Origin: Oscillospiraceae bacterium
GTDB lineage: Bacteria > Bacillota > Clostridia > Oscillospirales > Acutalibacteraceae
Length of the DNA stretch: 64,000 nt
Assembly: GCA_015066565.1 (NCBI GenBank)
Contig: SVOB01000002.1
Location: 248,001-312,000 of the forward strand
Reading direction: 5' to 3'
Shown: positions 45,496 through 53,093 of the stretch, piece by piece
Numbering within the stretch: the stretch's first letter is position 1
Layout of the letters: every line of letters starts with the position of its first letter
Made by a program: the position numbers and the translations under genes
The notes under the pieces: model-generated
Seen by the model: the letters and a program-made list of their open reading frames with translations, nothing else
Told to the model about the DNA's origin: nothing
Database searches by the model: none

Positions 45496-45512
45496 TTCAA
45501 TAAATAAAACTA

Positions 45513-45543
45513 AACGGCTTTCCTCAGGGAAAGCCGTTTTTAC
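45513..45543 (+). terminator. Intrinsic terminator after glpK
   Basis: AACGGCTTTCC (45513-45523) pairs with GGAAAGCCGTT (45528-45538), a 4-nt loop, followed by T residues. Confidence 0.88.
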
Positions 45544-45547
45544 TGAC

Positions 45548-45576
45548 TTGTAAGAATTATTATGATTTGATATAAT
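45548..45576 (+). promoter_or_regulatory. Sigma-A promoter of the alpha/beta hydrolase gene
   Basis: TTGTAA (45548-45553), 17-bp spacer, TATAAT (45571-45576), 30 bp before the start codon. Confidence 0.65.
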
Positions 45577-45605
45577 AAAACAAACTGATAAAAGGATTTG
45601 AAAAA

Positions 45606-46403
45606 ATGAGTGAGATTAAAACAGCGGCAACCGCTTCGTTCACCATGAACTATTTTTCGTTCGGAAAGGGCGAAAAGACCCTTGTTATTCTACCGGGCTT
45701 AAGTGTTCAGAGCGTAATGAATTCGGCTGATATTATTGAAAAGGCTTATGAAAAAATTGCCGAAAGCTTTAAGGTTTTTGTCTTTGACCGCAGGAACGAG
45801 CTGCCCTCTTCATATTCGGTTTACGATATGGCGGACGATACCGCCGAGGTATTTGAAACTTTAGGGCTTAAAGACGTTTATATTTTCGGCGCTTCTCAGG
45901 GCGGAATGATAGGCCTTGCGCTTGCTTCTGAATATCCGTCGCTTGTTAAAAAGCTCGTGCTCGGCTCCTCGGCAGTTCATATTACCGACGGTCAGTTTTC
46001 CTCAATTAATAAATGGATTGAGCTTGCCAAGAAAGGCGACGGCCCGGAACTCAATATTGAAATGGGTAAGGTTTTATATCCCGAAGCCATTTTTGAAAAG
46101 TTTAAAGATACTCTTGAAAAAATGGGCGAAACAATAACCGAAAACGAATTCAGACGTTTTATTGCTTTTGCAGAGGGTACAAAGGGTTTTGACGTTACAG
46201 AAAAAATTGAGAACATAAAATGTCCCGTACTGTCACTCGGCTCAAGGGATGATAAGGTTCTTCCGGGCGCCGCCGAGACAATTGAAAAACTGTTTTCGGG
46301 TAAAAAGGATTTTGAAAGCTATATGTACGAGGGCTTCGGCCACGCCGCCTTTGATACGGCACCCGATTATAAGGAAAGGATGTTGAAATTCTTATTAAAA
46401 TAA
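45606..46403 (+). CDS. Alpha/beta hydrolase
   Basis: A 265-residue cytoplasmic alpha/beta hydrolase. The nucleophile elbow is GAS97QGG, the acid lies in SRDDKVLPG, and the histidine lies in EGFGHAAFDT, so the triad is complete. It could be an esterase, lipase-like enzyme or C-C hydrolase; the sequence does not show the substrate. It is a single gene with its own promoter and terminator, convergent with the MATE gene. Confidence 0.85.
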   Translation: MSEIKTAATASFTMNYFSFGKGEKTLVILPGLSVQSVMNSADIIEKAYEKIAESFKVFVFDRRNELPSSYSVYDMADDTAEVFETLGLKDVYIFGASQGGMIGLALASEYPSLVKKLVLGSSAVHITDGQFSSINKWIELAKKGDGPELNIEMGKVLYPEAIFEKFKDTLEKMGETITENEFRRFIAFAEGTKGFDVTEKIENIKCPVLSLGSRDDKVLPGAAETIEKLFSGKKDFESYMYEGFGHAAFDTAPDYKERMLKFLLK

Positions 46404-46410
46404 AAAATAA

Positions 46411-46440
46411 AAGGAAGGTTTTAAACCTTCCTTTTCTTTT
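46411..46440. terminator. Terminator between hydrolase and MATE genes
   Basis: AAGGAAGGT (46411-46419) pairs with ACCTTCCTT (46425-46433), with A-rich and T-rich flanks on the two sides, so it can work in both directions. Confidence 0.8.
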
Positions 46441-47806
46441 ATTCTTTATCGGTTTTCGGCATTTTCTTAAGCTCGAAGAACAAAAACGACGTCGCGAGAA
46501 TAAACGTAAGCGTGTCCGTTACGGGAGCGGCGAAAATTATTCCGTTCAGCCCGAAGAAATATGAAAGCGTCATTAAAAGAGTCCAGAGAATGATTAATTG
46601 CTTTGACAGCGCGATAATCGTGCCCTTGCCGGGCTTTCCGATTGCAGGGAAGAAGGTCGAACAGAAAATCTGAACTCCGTTGAAGAAAACGCAGGCGAAA
46701 AAGCCTCGCGCGTAAAACGCCGCGAATTCAAAATATCCGTCGCTTCCATCGCCGAAAATACCGACAATCTGTCTTGGAAACAGTTGCATTACGGAAAACA
46801 TAACTATCGAAATAACCGTTGTTATAACAAGCGAAATTTTAACCGTTTTTCTTACTCTTAAGTATTTTTGAGCGCCGTAGTTAAAGCTGCATATAGGCTG
46901 CGCACCCTGAACAATGCCTATTACGAACGCAAGGAAAATCATATTGATTTTCTGAAGAATGCCCGCAACTGCAATTGTAACGTCGCTTCCGTAAACAGAT
47001 AAAGCGCCGTATTTCTTCAGAAGATTGTTTACGGTAATCTGAATTATGAGCATTGACGACTGAAAGGCGAAGGACGAAAACCCGAGCTTGAAGAATTTCA
47101 GCATAAACGGGAAACGCGGAATAAAATCGCTTTTCTTAAACTTTACGTTTTTAAAATGAAGAAAATATCTCGCTAAAAGAAGCGCCGAAACAATCTGACT
47201 TATTACCGTTGCCCATGCGGCGCCCGCAATACCCATATTGAATTTATACATAAACAGCGCATCGAGAAAAATATTGAGTATTCCGCCCGAAACGATTGAA
47301 ATCATTGAATAGGTTGAGCTTCCGTCGCCTCGTACAATCGGGTTTGTGCCTGTTGAGAAAAGCAGAAACGGAATACCGAACGAGGTAATCGAAGAATAAG
47401 TTACGGCGTATTCAAGAATATTCTCCGTTGCGCCGAAGGCTATCATCAACGGCTTTAAAAACAGTTTAACAAGAATACAGATTATAATTCCCGCTATAAT
47501 CAGGGTCGAGAAAGCCGTTCCCGCAAATTTTCTTGCGTCCTCTTCCTTTTTCTGACCGAGGCTCAGGTTGTAGCCTGCCGCCGTACCGATACCCGTCATA
47601 AGTCCTATCGCCATACAGATAGTTGTCAGCGGAAAGGCTATGTTTGTCGCCGCGTTTCCGAGATAACCGACAATGTGACCTATAAAAATCTGGTCAACAA
47701 TATTGTAAAGAGCGTTGACAAGGTTAGCTATAACAGCGGGTACGGCGAGTGAAAAAAGCAGCTTTGAAATGCTTTTCGTACCCATCGGGTTTTTCGTTTC
47801 TTCCAT
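46439..47806 (-). CDS. MATE-family efflux transporter
   Basis: A 455-residue, twelve-helix multidrug/toxin extrusion protein. The two homologous halves begin with SLAVPAVIANLVNALYNIVDQIFIG and LGFSSFAFQSSMLIIQITVNN, and QPICSFNYGAQKYLRVR is the typical loop block. Related proteins use Na+ or H+ gradients to export cationic drugs or metabolites. It has its own near-consensus promoter and no regulator next to it. Confidence 0.92.
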   Translation of the reverse strand: MEETKNPMGTKSISKLLFSLAVPAVIANLVNALYNIVDQIFIGHIVGYLGNAATNIAFPLTTICMAIGLMTGIGTAAGYNLSLGQKKEEDARKFAGTAFSTLIIAGIIICILVKLFLKPLMIAFGATENILEYAVTYSSITSFGIPFLLFSTGTNPIVRGDGSSTYSMISIVSGGILNIFLDALFMYKFNMGIAGAAWATVISQIVSALLLARYFLHFKNVKFKKSDFIPRFPFMLKFFKLGFSSFAFQSSMLIIQITVNNLLKKYGALSVYGSDVTIAVAGILQKINMIFLAFVIGIVQGAQPICSFNYGAQKYLRVRKTVKISLVITTVISIVMFSVMQLFPRQIVGIFGDGSDGYFEFAAFYARGFFACVFFNGVQIFCSTFFPAIGKPGKGTIIALSKQLIILWTLLMTLSYFFGLNGIIFAAPVTDTLTFILATSFLFFELKKMPKTDKE

Positions 47807-47841
47807 TCCTTTTCTCCCGTTTTTTCCTTTAGTTTCAGTTA

Positions 47842-47870
47842 ATTATAAGTTTTTTTATAATTCTTGTCAA
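47842..47870 (-). promoter_or_regulatory. Consensus sigma-A promoter of the MATE gene
   Basis: Minus strand TTGACA (47865-47870), 17-bp spacer, TATAAT (47842-47847): a perfect consensus match 36 bp upstream of the start. Confidence 0.8.
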
Positions 47871-47913
47871 CGAAAACAGAGATAATATTTGTTGATTTTG
47901 CAATAATATTTAA

Positions 47914-47975
47914 GCGGATTTTAGTTCAATATGCCGAAAGGTGATTGCAGGTTTTATCGGATAATCCGCTCGGCA
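47914..47975 (+). other. Interleaved inverted repeats with pseudoknot topology
   Basis: GCGGATT (47914-47920) is complementary to AATCCGC (47963-47969), and TGCCGA (47932-47937) to TCGGCA (47970-47975). The pairs are interleaved, as in an H-type pseudoknot, in a GC-richer island of an otherwise AT-rich gap. No known riboswitch consensus was recognised. It lies upstream of the likely promoter of the chromate-type transporter, so it would need an earlier start to be in its leader. Confidence 0.35.
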
Positions 47976-47993
47976 GGAGTTAGAGTATTTTTC

Positions 47994-48022
47994 TTGCAAT
48001 AATATGTAATATTTGTTAAAAT
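47994..48022 (+). promoter_or_regulatory. Sigma-A-like promoter of the chromate-type transporter pair
   Basis: TTGCAA (47994-47999), 17-bp spacer, TAAAAT (48017-48022), 36 bp before the likely ATG at 48059. Confidence 0.55.
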
Positions 48023-48058
48023 AATTATTTAGATATTATTTTTCGGCAGGTATTGGAA

Positions 48059-48604
48059 ATGAAACTGTTATTTGAGCTTTTCATAACCTTTTTCAAGCTC
48101 GGCGCCGTAACCTTCGGCGGCGGCTATGCGATGCTGCCCATTATTCAGCGTGAAGTAGTTGAAAAAAAGAAATGGGCAACCGAGGAAGAGGTGCTTGATT
48201 ATTACGCAATCGGTCAATGCACTCCCGGAGTAATTGCCGTAAACACAGCCACGTTTATCGGGCAGAAGAAAAAGGGAATTTTAGGCGGAATAGCCGCAAC
48301 TCTCGGCGTTATATTCCCGTCGCTTATAATTATAACGGTTATCGCGGCGTTTATAAGAAATTTCGCCGAATATAAGGTCGTTAAAAACGCCTTTGCGGGA
48401 ATTCGCGTCTGCGTTGCCGTACTTATAGTAAACGCAATAATCAAGCTCTGGAAAAAATCGGTTGTTGACGCGGTAACGTTCTGTATTTTCCTTGCCGTCA
48501 CCGCGCTTTCGTTTTTCCTTGACGTTTCGCCGATTATTTTCGTCGTCGCGGCGGCTGTTATAGGAATAATCGTGAAAAATCTGGAGGTGCGTAAAAAATG
48601 CTGA
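48059..48604 (+). CDS. Chromate transporter (CHR family), first half-protein
   Basis: A 181-residue CHR-domain membrane protein with the signature FFKLGAVTFGGGYAMLPIIQ at the N-terminus and CTPGVIAVNTATFIG. Short-chain CHR proteins are encoded as pairs and work together as the equivalent of one long ChrA. Export of chromate is known for some members, but in gut Clostridia the natural substrate is unclear. I use ATG 48059; a TTG at 48053 is possible. It overlaps the second half by 7 bp. Confidence 0.9.
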   Translation: MKLLFELFITFFKLGAVTFGGGYAMLPIIQREVVEKKKWATEEEVLDYYAIGQCTPGVIAVNTATFIGQKKKGILGGIAATLGVIFPSLIIITVIAAFIRNFAEYKVVKNAFAGIRVCVAVLIVNAIIKLWKKSVVDAVTFCIFLAVTALSFFLDVSPIIFVVAAAVIGIIVKNLEVRKKC

Positions 48605-49176
48605 TGCTCCTCTTAAGACTTTTCTATGAATTTTTCAAGGTCGGTCTGTTTTCGGTCGGCGGCGGACTTGCAACTCTTCCGTTTTTACAGGAAATGGGCG
48701 CGCGTACGGGCTGGTTTACAACCGAACAGCTTTACGATATGTTAGCCGTTTCCGAGTCAACTCCCGGACCGATAGGCGTAAATATGGCAACCTATGTCGG
48801 CTTTACCACGGCGGGCGCTGCGGGAAGTGTTGTGGCTACCCTCGGGCTTGTAACGCCGTCGGTTATCGTTATTCTTATCGTCGCTCTTTTCCTTAAGAAC
48901 TTTAAGGACAACAAATACGTTAAATCCGCCTTTTACGGACTTCGCCCCGCTTCAATGGGGCTTATCTGTACGGCGGCGATAGGCGTTGTTCTTATAACCC
49001 TTTTCAATATTGATTTGTTCAGGGAAACGGGAAAAATTATCGACCTGTTTTCCTTTAAGGCGATAATTCTTGCCGTCGTGCTGTTCGCCTTGAGTAATAT
49101 TTTCAAAAAGATTCATCCCGTAGTGTGGATAGGTCTTGCCGCCGTCGTCGGTATTGTATTCGGCTTTGCGGCTTAG
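48598..49176 (+). CDS. Chromate transporter (CHR family), second half-protein
   Basis: A 192-residue partner of the preceding gene, with FFKVGLFSVGGGLATLPFLQ and the matching STPGPIGVNMATYVG motif. The two half-proteins are expected to insert in opposite orientations and form one transporter. A strong GGAGGTG ribosome site lies inside the end of the first gene. Its stop is directly next to the end of convergent sigK, with no room for a terminator. Confidence 0.9.
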   Translation: MLMLLLRLFYEFFKVGLFSVGGGLATLPFLQEMGARTGWFTTEQLYDMLAVSESTPGPIGVNMATYVGFTTAGAAGSVVATLGLVTPSVIVILIVALFLKNFKDNKYVKSAFYGLRPASMGLICTAAIGVVLITLFNIDLFRETGKIIDLFSFKAIILAVVLFALSNIFKKIHPVVWIGLAAVVGIVFGFAA

Positions 49177-49875
49177 TTACTCGTTTTTGTCGAACATATC
49201 CCTGAGTCTTTCAAGAGCCTTTTTTTCAATCCTTGAAACGTAGGAACGGGAAATACCGAGCTTTTTGGATATTTCCATCTGGGTTTTAGGCTCGTTCCCG
49301 TTAAGCCCGTAGCGTTCGGTAATAATGAGCCGTTCTCTTTTATCGGGCAGTCTTGAAACGAACCTTCTTACCTTTTCGCTTTTGATTTTAAGGTCGAGGT
49401 CGTCTGCTATGCTGTCCTCGGAATATATAACGTCTATAAGGGTAAGCGGGTTTCCCTCGCTGTCGGTGTCAATCGGCTCGGAAAGCGAAATATCAAGGCT
49501 TGTTTTCTTTTTGCTCCGAAGATACATAAGTATTTCGTTTTCAATACACCTCGAAGCGTAGGTTGCAAGCTTAATTCCCTTGTCGGGATTAAAGGAGTCA
49601 ATCCCCTTGATAAGACCTATTGTTCCGATTGAAATTAAATCCTCCTGCTCTGAATAGGCGGAGTAATATTTCTTGATAATATGAGCGACAAGACGAAGAT
49701 TATGTAAAATAAGCGTTTCTCTTGCGCTTTTGTCGCCGCTTTTCATTTTTTCAAGCTCTTCTTTCTCTCTCGCGGAAGAAAGCGGCTTCGGAAAAGATAA
49801 TTCGCTGCCGAGATGAAGCATTAAAAAAAGCATGCTTCGGGCAACGGAAAATAAAACTGAAAACATATAAAACAC
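49177..49875 (-). CDS. sigK: RNA polymerase sporulation sigma factor SigK
   Basis: A 232-residue sigma-70-family factor for late mother-cell transcription. It begins with a hydrophobic pro-sequence (MFYMFSVLFSVARSMLFLML) expected to be removed before activation. Region 2 is ETLILHNLRLVAHIIKKYY to IGLIKGIDSFNPDKGIKLATYASRC, and region 4 is MEISKKLGISRSYVSRIEKK. The gene is one intact frame with no skin-type insertion. A BofC-like gene lies 2.7 kb away; in Bacillus, BofC restrains the signal that triggers pro-sigma-K cleavage. Confidence 0.93.
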   Translation of the reverse strand: MFYMFSVLFSVARSMLFLMLHLGSELSFPKPLSSAREKEELEKMKSGDKSARETLILHNLRLVAHIIKKYYSAYSEQEDLISIGTIGLIKGIDSFNPDKGIKLATYASRCIENEILMYLRSKKKTSLDISLSEPIDTDSEGNPLTLIDVIYSEDSIADDLDLKIKSEKVRRFVSRLPDKRERLIITERYGLNGNEPKTQMEISKKLGISRSYVSRIEKKALERLRDMFDKNE

Positions 49876-49941
49876 CCCGTTTTAATATATGTTTTCACTT
49901 TTGACTTAGTGCAAGTACATTCTTTTTTGGGAGAAAAAATT

Positions 49942-52608
49942 ATGTTTAACTGGGGACCGTATTCAAAAAAATACTTCGGCGTATCGAGAATAACCGAAAG
50001 CTCCGAGGACAGGGGAGCGAGGTTCGATTTTATCTGCTCGCCCGCTATGTCCAATTCCGATACAAGAATGCCGAACGTAACTCTTCCCGTCGGCTGGCAT
50101 CCGTGGTCGGCATCGGGTGACCTGTCCTATTATTCCTACCGTGTTGACCTCGAGTGGAAGGACAAGGTATATTCTGACGTTTCGTTTGTTTTGCTCGACA
50201 GCGAAAGCGTGCTTGTCAGAACCGAAACAGTAAATAATTCCGAGCTGATGCAAAACTGTCTTATAAACTATTTTTCGGCTATTGAGTATCCTTATGTTTA
50301 TAAAACCGAAGCGGTTTTGCCCGAAAAGAATATATTTATAAATTCGGTTGATTATGAAAGCTATCATTATGAGCTGAACTCCCCGTGGAATTATCATACC
50401 TGCGACGGCCTTAAAAGAGGCGAGATTTTAAACGACGGGTTTGTCTGCCATAACGGACTCGGCGACAATACAAGAAACCAGTACCGTCTTAAAACTTATC
50501 CGCCTTTCGGCTTTACAAAGGGCGACAGCGTAAGCTATAAGATTAATTCTTCCGAGAATTTTGTCAGACCCGTTCTTGCGGTTCGTTACAGAACTGTCAG
50601 CGGCTCGGACGCCGACTTTTTACTCAACGGAAAGAAAGTTGAATTTGAAAAAAGCGAAGACTTTAATATTGCATATTTTGAAATTGAAAACAAAATCGGT
50701 TCAATCGAACTTATTTCACTCGGAACAGGAGGAGTCGAACTCGATTTTCTTGCCGTTATTGAAAGCGGCGAGAGTGTTTCAACCGTCAGGAAAGAATATA
50801 AAAGAAAGCCTGAAATTGAAAATGAGGTTCTCACTGACGGAACAATCAGTCGTCTGACTTACAGCGGGGTAGAAAAGCCGTTTGAAATAAGAACTTTCAA
50901 TAAAAACACCCGCTTCCGTAAGATTAACACGGGCTGCCTTGAGGATTGCCCGACCTCGCGTCTTTCCCAGGCTGACGAGAGCTTTGACAATATGCTCGAA
51001 ACCTTTTCGGGCTCTTTTTCCGAAAAACATTCTGACGAGGGCTATTATCATAACTGTGTCACACATTCAATCTTTATCGAATCGGGTGAAAGCGCAGTTG
51101 AATACGCTGTGGTTTCTTTCGGCGAAACCGAATACAAAACTCCCGAAGAGTACGAAAAAATCTACCTTGCCGCAAAGGAAAAGGAAGAAAAAATCACTCT
51201 TAACGAGGACGGCAAAAAATATGAGTTCTCAAACTCTCTTTTAAGGGCGGCTATGCTTACAAACACGGTTTATCCGCTTTATAAGCAGGGTGAATTCATT
51301 GTTCATCACACTCCGGGCAAGCGCTGGGACTCCTTCTATTCCTGGGACAGCGGCTTTATAGGTCTTGATATGCTTTATCTCAATGGGGATAATGCGAAAT
51401 TCATTCTTGACACATATCTCTGCGATGAAAACAACCCCGATTTTGCTTTCCTTTTCCACGGCTCGCCCGTGCCGGTTCATATTTACGAGCTTTTTGAAAT
51501 GTTCAATATGTACGAAGATAAAAATATCGCCCTGTCATATTACGAAAAGGCGAAGCATTACTACGATTTTCTTGCGGGCAAGGTCAGAAACAGCGCTGCC
51601 TCAAAGTTTAAAACAGGGCTGACAACGACCTTCGACTATTTCTATAATTGCAGCGGAATGGACGATTTGCCGCCGCAGGTTGAAATGTATAACAGAAATA
51701 TTCAGGATTACACAGCGCCCGTAATTTCCTCGTCTCAGCTGATACGTTCGGCGAAGCTTCTTAAAATAATGGCATCAAAGCTCGGAAAACAAAACGATAT
51801 TGACGTCTTTAATGAAGATATAAACCGGCTGACCGACGCTTTGAACAGGTATTCGTGGGATGAAGAAAGCGGATATTTTTCTTATGTGGTTCATAACCCC
51901 GACGGCACGTTTAAGGAAAGGCTTAAAACCGAAACAAACGAAAACCTCGACAAAACAATCGACGGAATGTACCCGCTTATTTCGGGCGCAGTAACAAGTG
52001 AACAGAAAGAAAAACTGCTCGCTCATTTAAAGAGTGAACAGCAGCATATGAGCAAGGTCGGTATCAGCGCGGTCGATATGACCTCGTCTTATTACACCGA
52101 TAACGGCTACTGGAACGGCAACGTCTGGTTTTCGCATCAGTGGTTCTTCTGGAAAACAATGCTCGACCTCGGCGAAACCGATTTTGCGTTTAAAATTGCC
52201 GAAACCGCCCTTGAAGCGTGGAAAAAGGAATGCGAATATTCCTATTACACCTTTGAAATGGTCAACATAAAAACGGGCAGGGGAGGCTGGTTCCATAATT
52301 TCGGCGGACTTTCCGCGCCGATTAACCTCTGGTCCTTCGCCTATTTCAGAAAAGGCACGTTCAATTGCGGCTTTGACTGCTTTGTTAAATCTAAAAGCTT
52401 TTCGCCCTATTTTACCTCGGCTGAAATTTCGCTTGAGTATTTCGGTGAAAACGATAAATATTCGGTTATAGCCGTTCTTGACGGTGAAAAGGATTATTCG
52501 GTTCTCGTTAACGGAAAGGAATATAATAATTATCTGTCACGAAAGAAAGGCGAAATTGAAATTACGCTTGACGGCTCAATGAAAAACGTTGAAATAACAA
52601 TAAAATAA
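49942..52608 (+). CDS. Large (alpha/alpha)6-barrel glycoside hydrolase, GH63/MGH1-like
   Basis: An 888-residue cytoplasmic protein (no signal peptide). The N-terminal 430 residues are beta-rich; the C-terminal part is an (alpha/alpha)6 barrel (about 440-800) with blocks such as RWDSFYSWDSGFIGLDML and NGYWNGNVWFSHQWFFWKTM. These resemble GH63 and mannosylglycerate-hydrolase-like enzymes, where the acidic residues around the WDS/WD and NGNVW blocks are catalytic. A short beta domain ends it. I start at ATG 49942 (GGGAG upstream) instead of 49909. It lies between sigK and a BofC-like gene. The substrate is not known. Confidence 0.75.
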   Translation: MFNWGPYSKKYFGVSRITESSEDRGARFDFICSPAMSNSDTRMPNVTLPVGWHPWSASGDLSYYSYRVDLEWKDKVYSDVSFVLLDSESVLVRTETVNNSELMQNCLINYFSAIEYPYVYKTEAVLPEKNIFINSVDYESYHYELNSPWNYHTCDGLKRGEILNDGFVCHNGLGDNTRNQYRLKTYPPFGFTKGDSVSYKINSSENFVRPVLAVRYRTVSGSDADFLLNGKKVEFEKSEDFNIAYFEIENKIGSIELISLGTGGVELDFLAVIESGESVSTVRKEYKRKPEIENEVLTDGTISRLTYSGVEKPFEIRTFNKNTRFRKINTGCLEDCPTSRLSQADESFDNMLETFSGSFSEKHSDEGYYHNCVTHSIFIESGESAVEYAVVSFGETEYKTPEEYEKIYLAAKEKEEKITLNEDGKKYEFSNSLLRAAMLTNTVYPLYKQGEFIVHHTPGKRWDSFYSWDSGFIGLDMLYLNGDNAKFILDTYLCDENNPDFAFLFHGSPVPVHIYELFEMFNMYEDKNIALSYYEKAKHYYDFLAGKVRNSAASKFKTGLTTTFDYFYNCSGMDDLPPQVEMYNRNIQDYTAPVISSSQLIRSAKLLKIMASKLGKQNDIDVFNEDINRLTDALNRYSWDEESGYFSYVVHNPDGTFKERLKTETNENLDKTIDGMYPLISGAVTSEQKEKLLAHLKSEQQHMSKVGISAVDMTSSYYTDNGYWNGNVWFSHQWFFWKTMLDLGETDFAFKIAETALEAWKKECEYSYYTFEMVNIKTGRGGWFHNFGGLSAPINLWSFAYFRKGTFNCGFDCFVKSKSFSPYFTSAEISLEYFGENDKYSVIAVLDGEKDYSVLVNGKEYNNYLSRKKGEIEITLDGSMKNVEITIK

Positions 52609-52932
52609 TCAACTCGTATAATCCTCAATCAGCTGTTGAAGCTGGGCTTTTGTCGAGGCGGTAAGTCCGTTGCGAATGATGACCTGCTCGTTATACGGCA
52701 GGGAAGAAACATAGACGTCAAAAACCTCAAAAGGCATTGAACTGTCGTTTTCAAAAGCGGCAATCCGTCCGTCATATTCGGAAAGGCGGTATTGAGCGGT
52801 TATAACAGTATGATTTTCGGGTGTAATTTCAGTTGCCGTTCTATCCGAAGCGAACGCCGAAAGCGAGAGCGCAAGAACGAAAACTTCAATGTATTTAATC
52901 GCTTTGAGTACAAGCGGATTCTTTCTTTTCAA
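52609..52932 (-). CDS. Small secreted or anchored protein, BofC C-terminal domain-like
   Basis: A 107-residue protein with an N-terminal hydrophobic segment (about 10-28, signal or anchor). The C-terminal domain, YRLSEYDGRIAAFENDS through LPYNEQVIIRNGL, resembles the C-terminal domain of BofC. In Bacillus, BofC inhibits SpoIVB, delaying pro-sigma-K processing. The protein here lacks a full BofC N-terminal domain, so the role is uncertain, but closeness to sigK supports a sporulation or envelope function. It abuts the end of the convergent glycosidase gene. Confidence 0.6.
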   Translation of the reverse strand: MKRKNPLVLKAIKYIEVFVLALSLSAFASDRTATEITPENHTVITAQYRLSEYDGRIAAFENDSSMPFEVFDVYVSSLPYNEQVIIRNGLTASTKAQLQQLIEDYTS

Positions 52933-53025
52933 GCAAAATCACCTCGGGTTTATTCTGCCCGAATTTTAATGTAATTAAACTTTAATAAAAAAGTTTAAAA
53001 AAACAGTTTCATTTTCAAGGTTTTG

Positions 53026-53034
53026 TGATATAAT
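53026..53034 (+). promoter_or_regulatory. Extended -10 promoter of the class A PBP gene
   Basis: TG-A-TATAAT (53026-53034) is an extended -10 element; the -35 region at about 53007 is poor. It is 59 bp before the start codon, with AGGAGG near 53080. Confidence 0.55.
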
Positions 53035-53093
53035 AATTAAAATAGTGTAAATATGTTCATTTTTACCTTTATTTCAGGAGGATATAATTCTTT

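Noticed and set aside
47914..47969. tRNA-like segment (GCGGATTTTAGTTCAAT ... AATCCGC)
   Set aside because: Only 56 nt, no anticodon arm, and no T-arm pairing before the 3' acceptor-like strand.
47932..47990. Fluoride (crcB) riboswitch before a transporter gene
   Set aside because: Only GGTGAT resembles the motif; the conserved 3' part and pseudoknot bases are missing.
49177..49875. skin-type prophage insertion in sigK
   Set aside because: The gene is a single intact frame through regions 2 to 4.
49876..49941. Sigma-E-type promoter for sigK (CATATATT on the minus strand)
   Set aside because: A -10-like string is present, but no matching -35 element at the right spacing.
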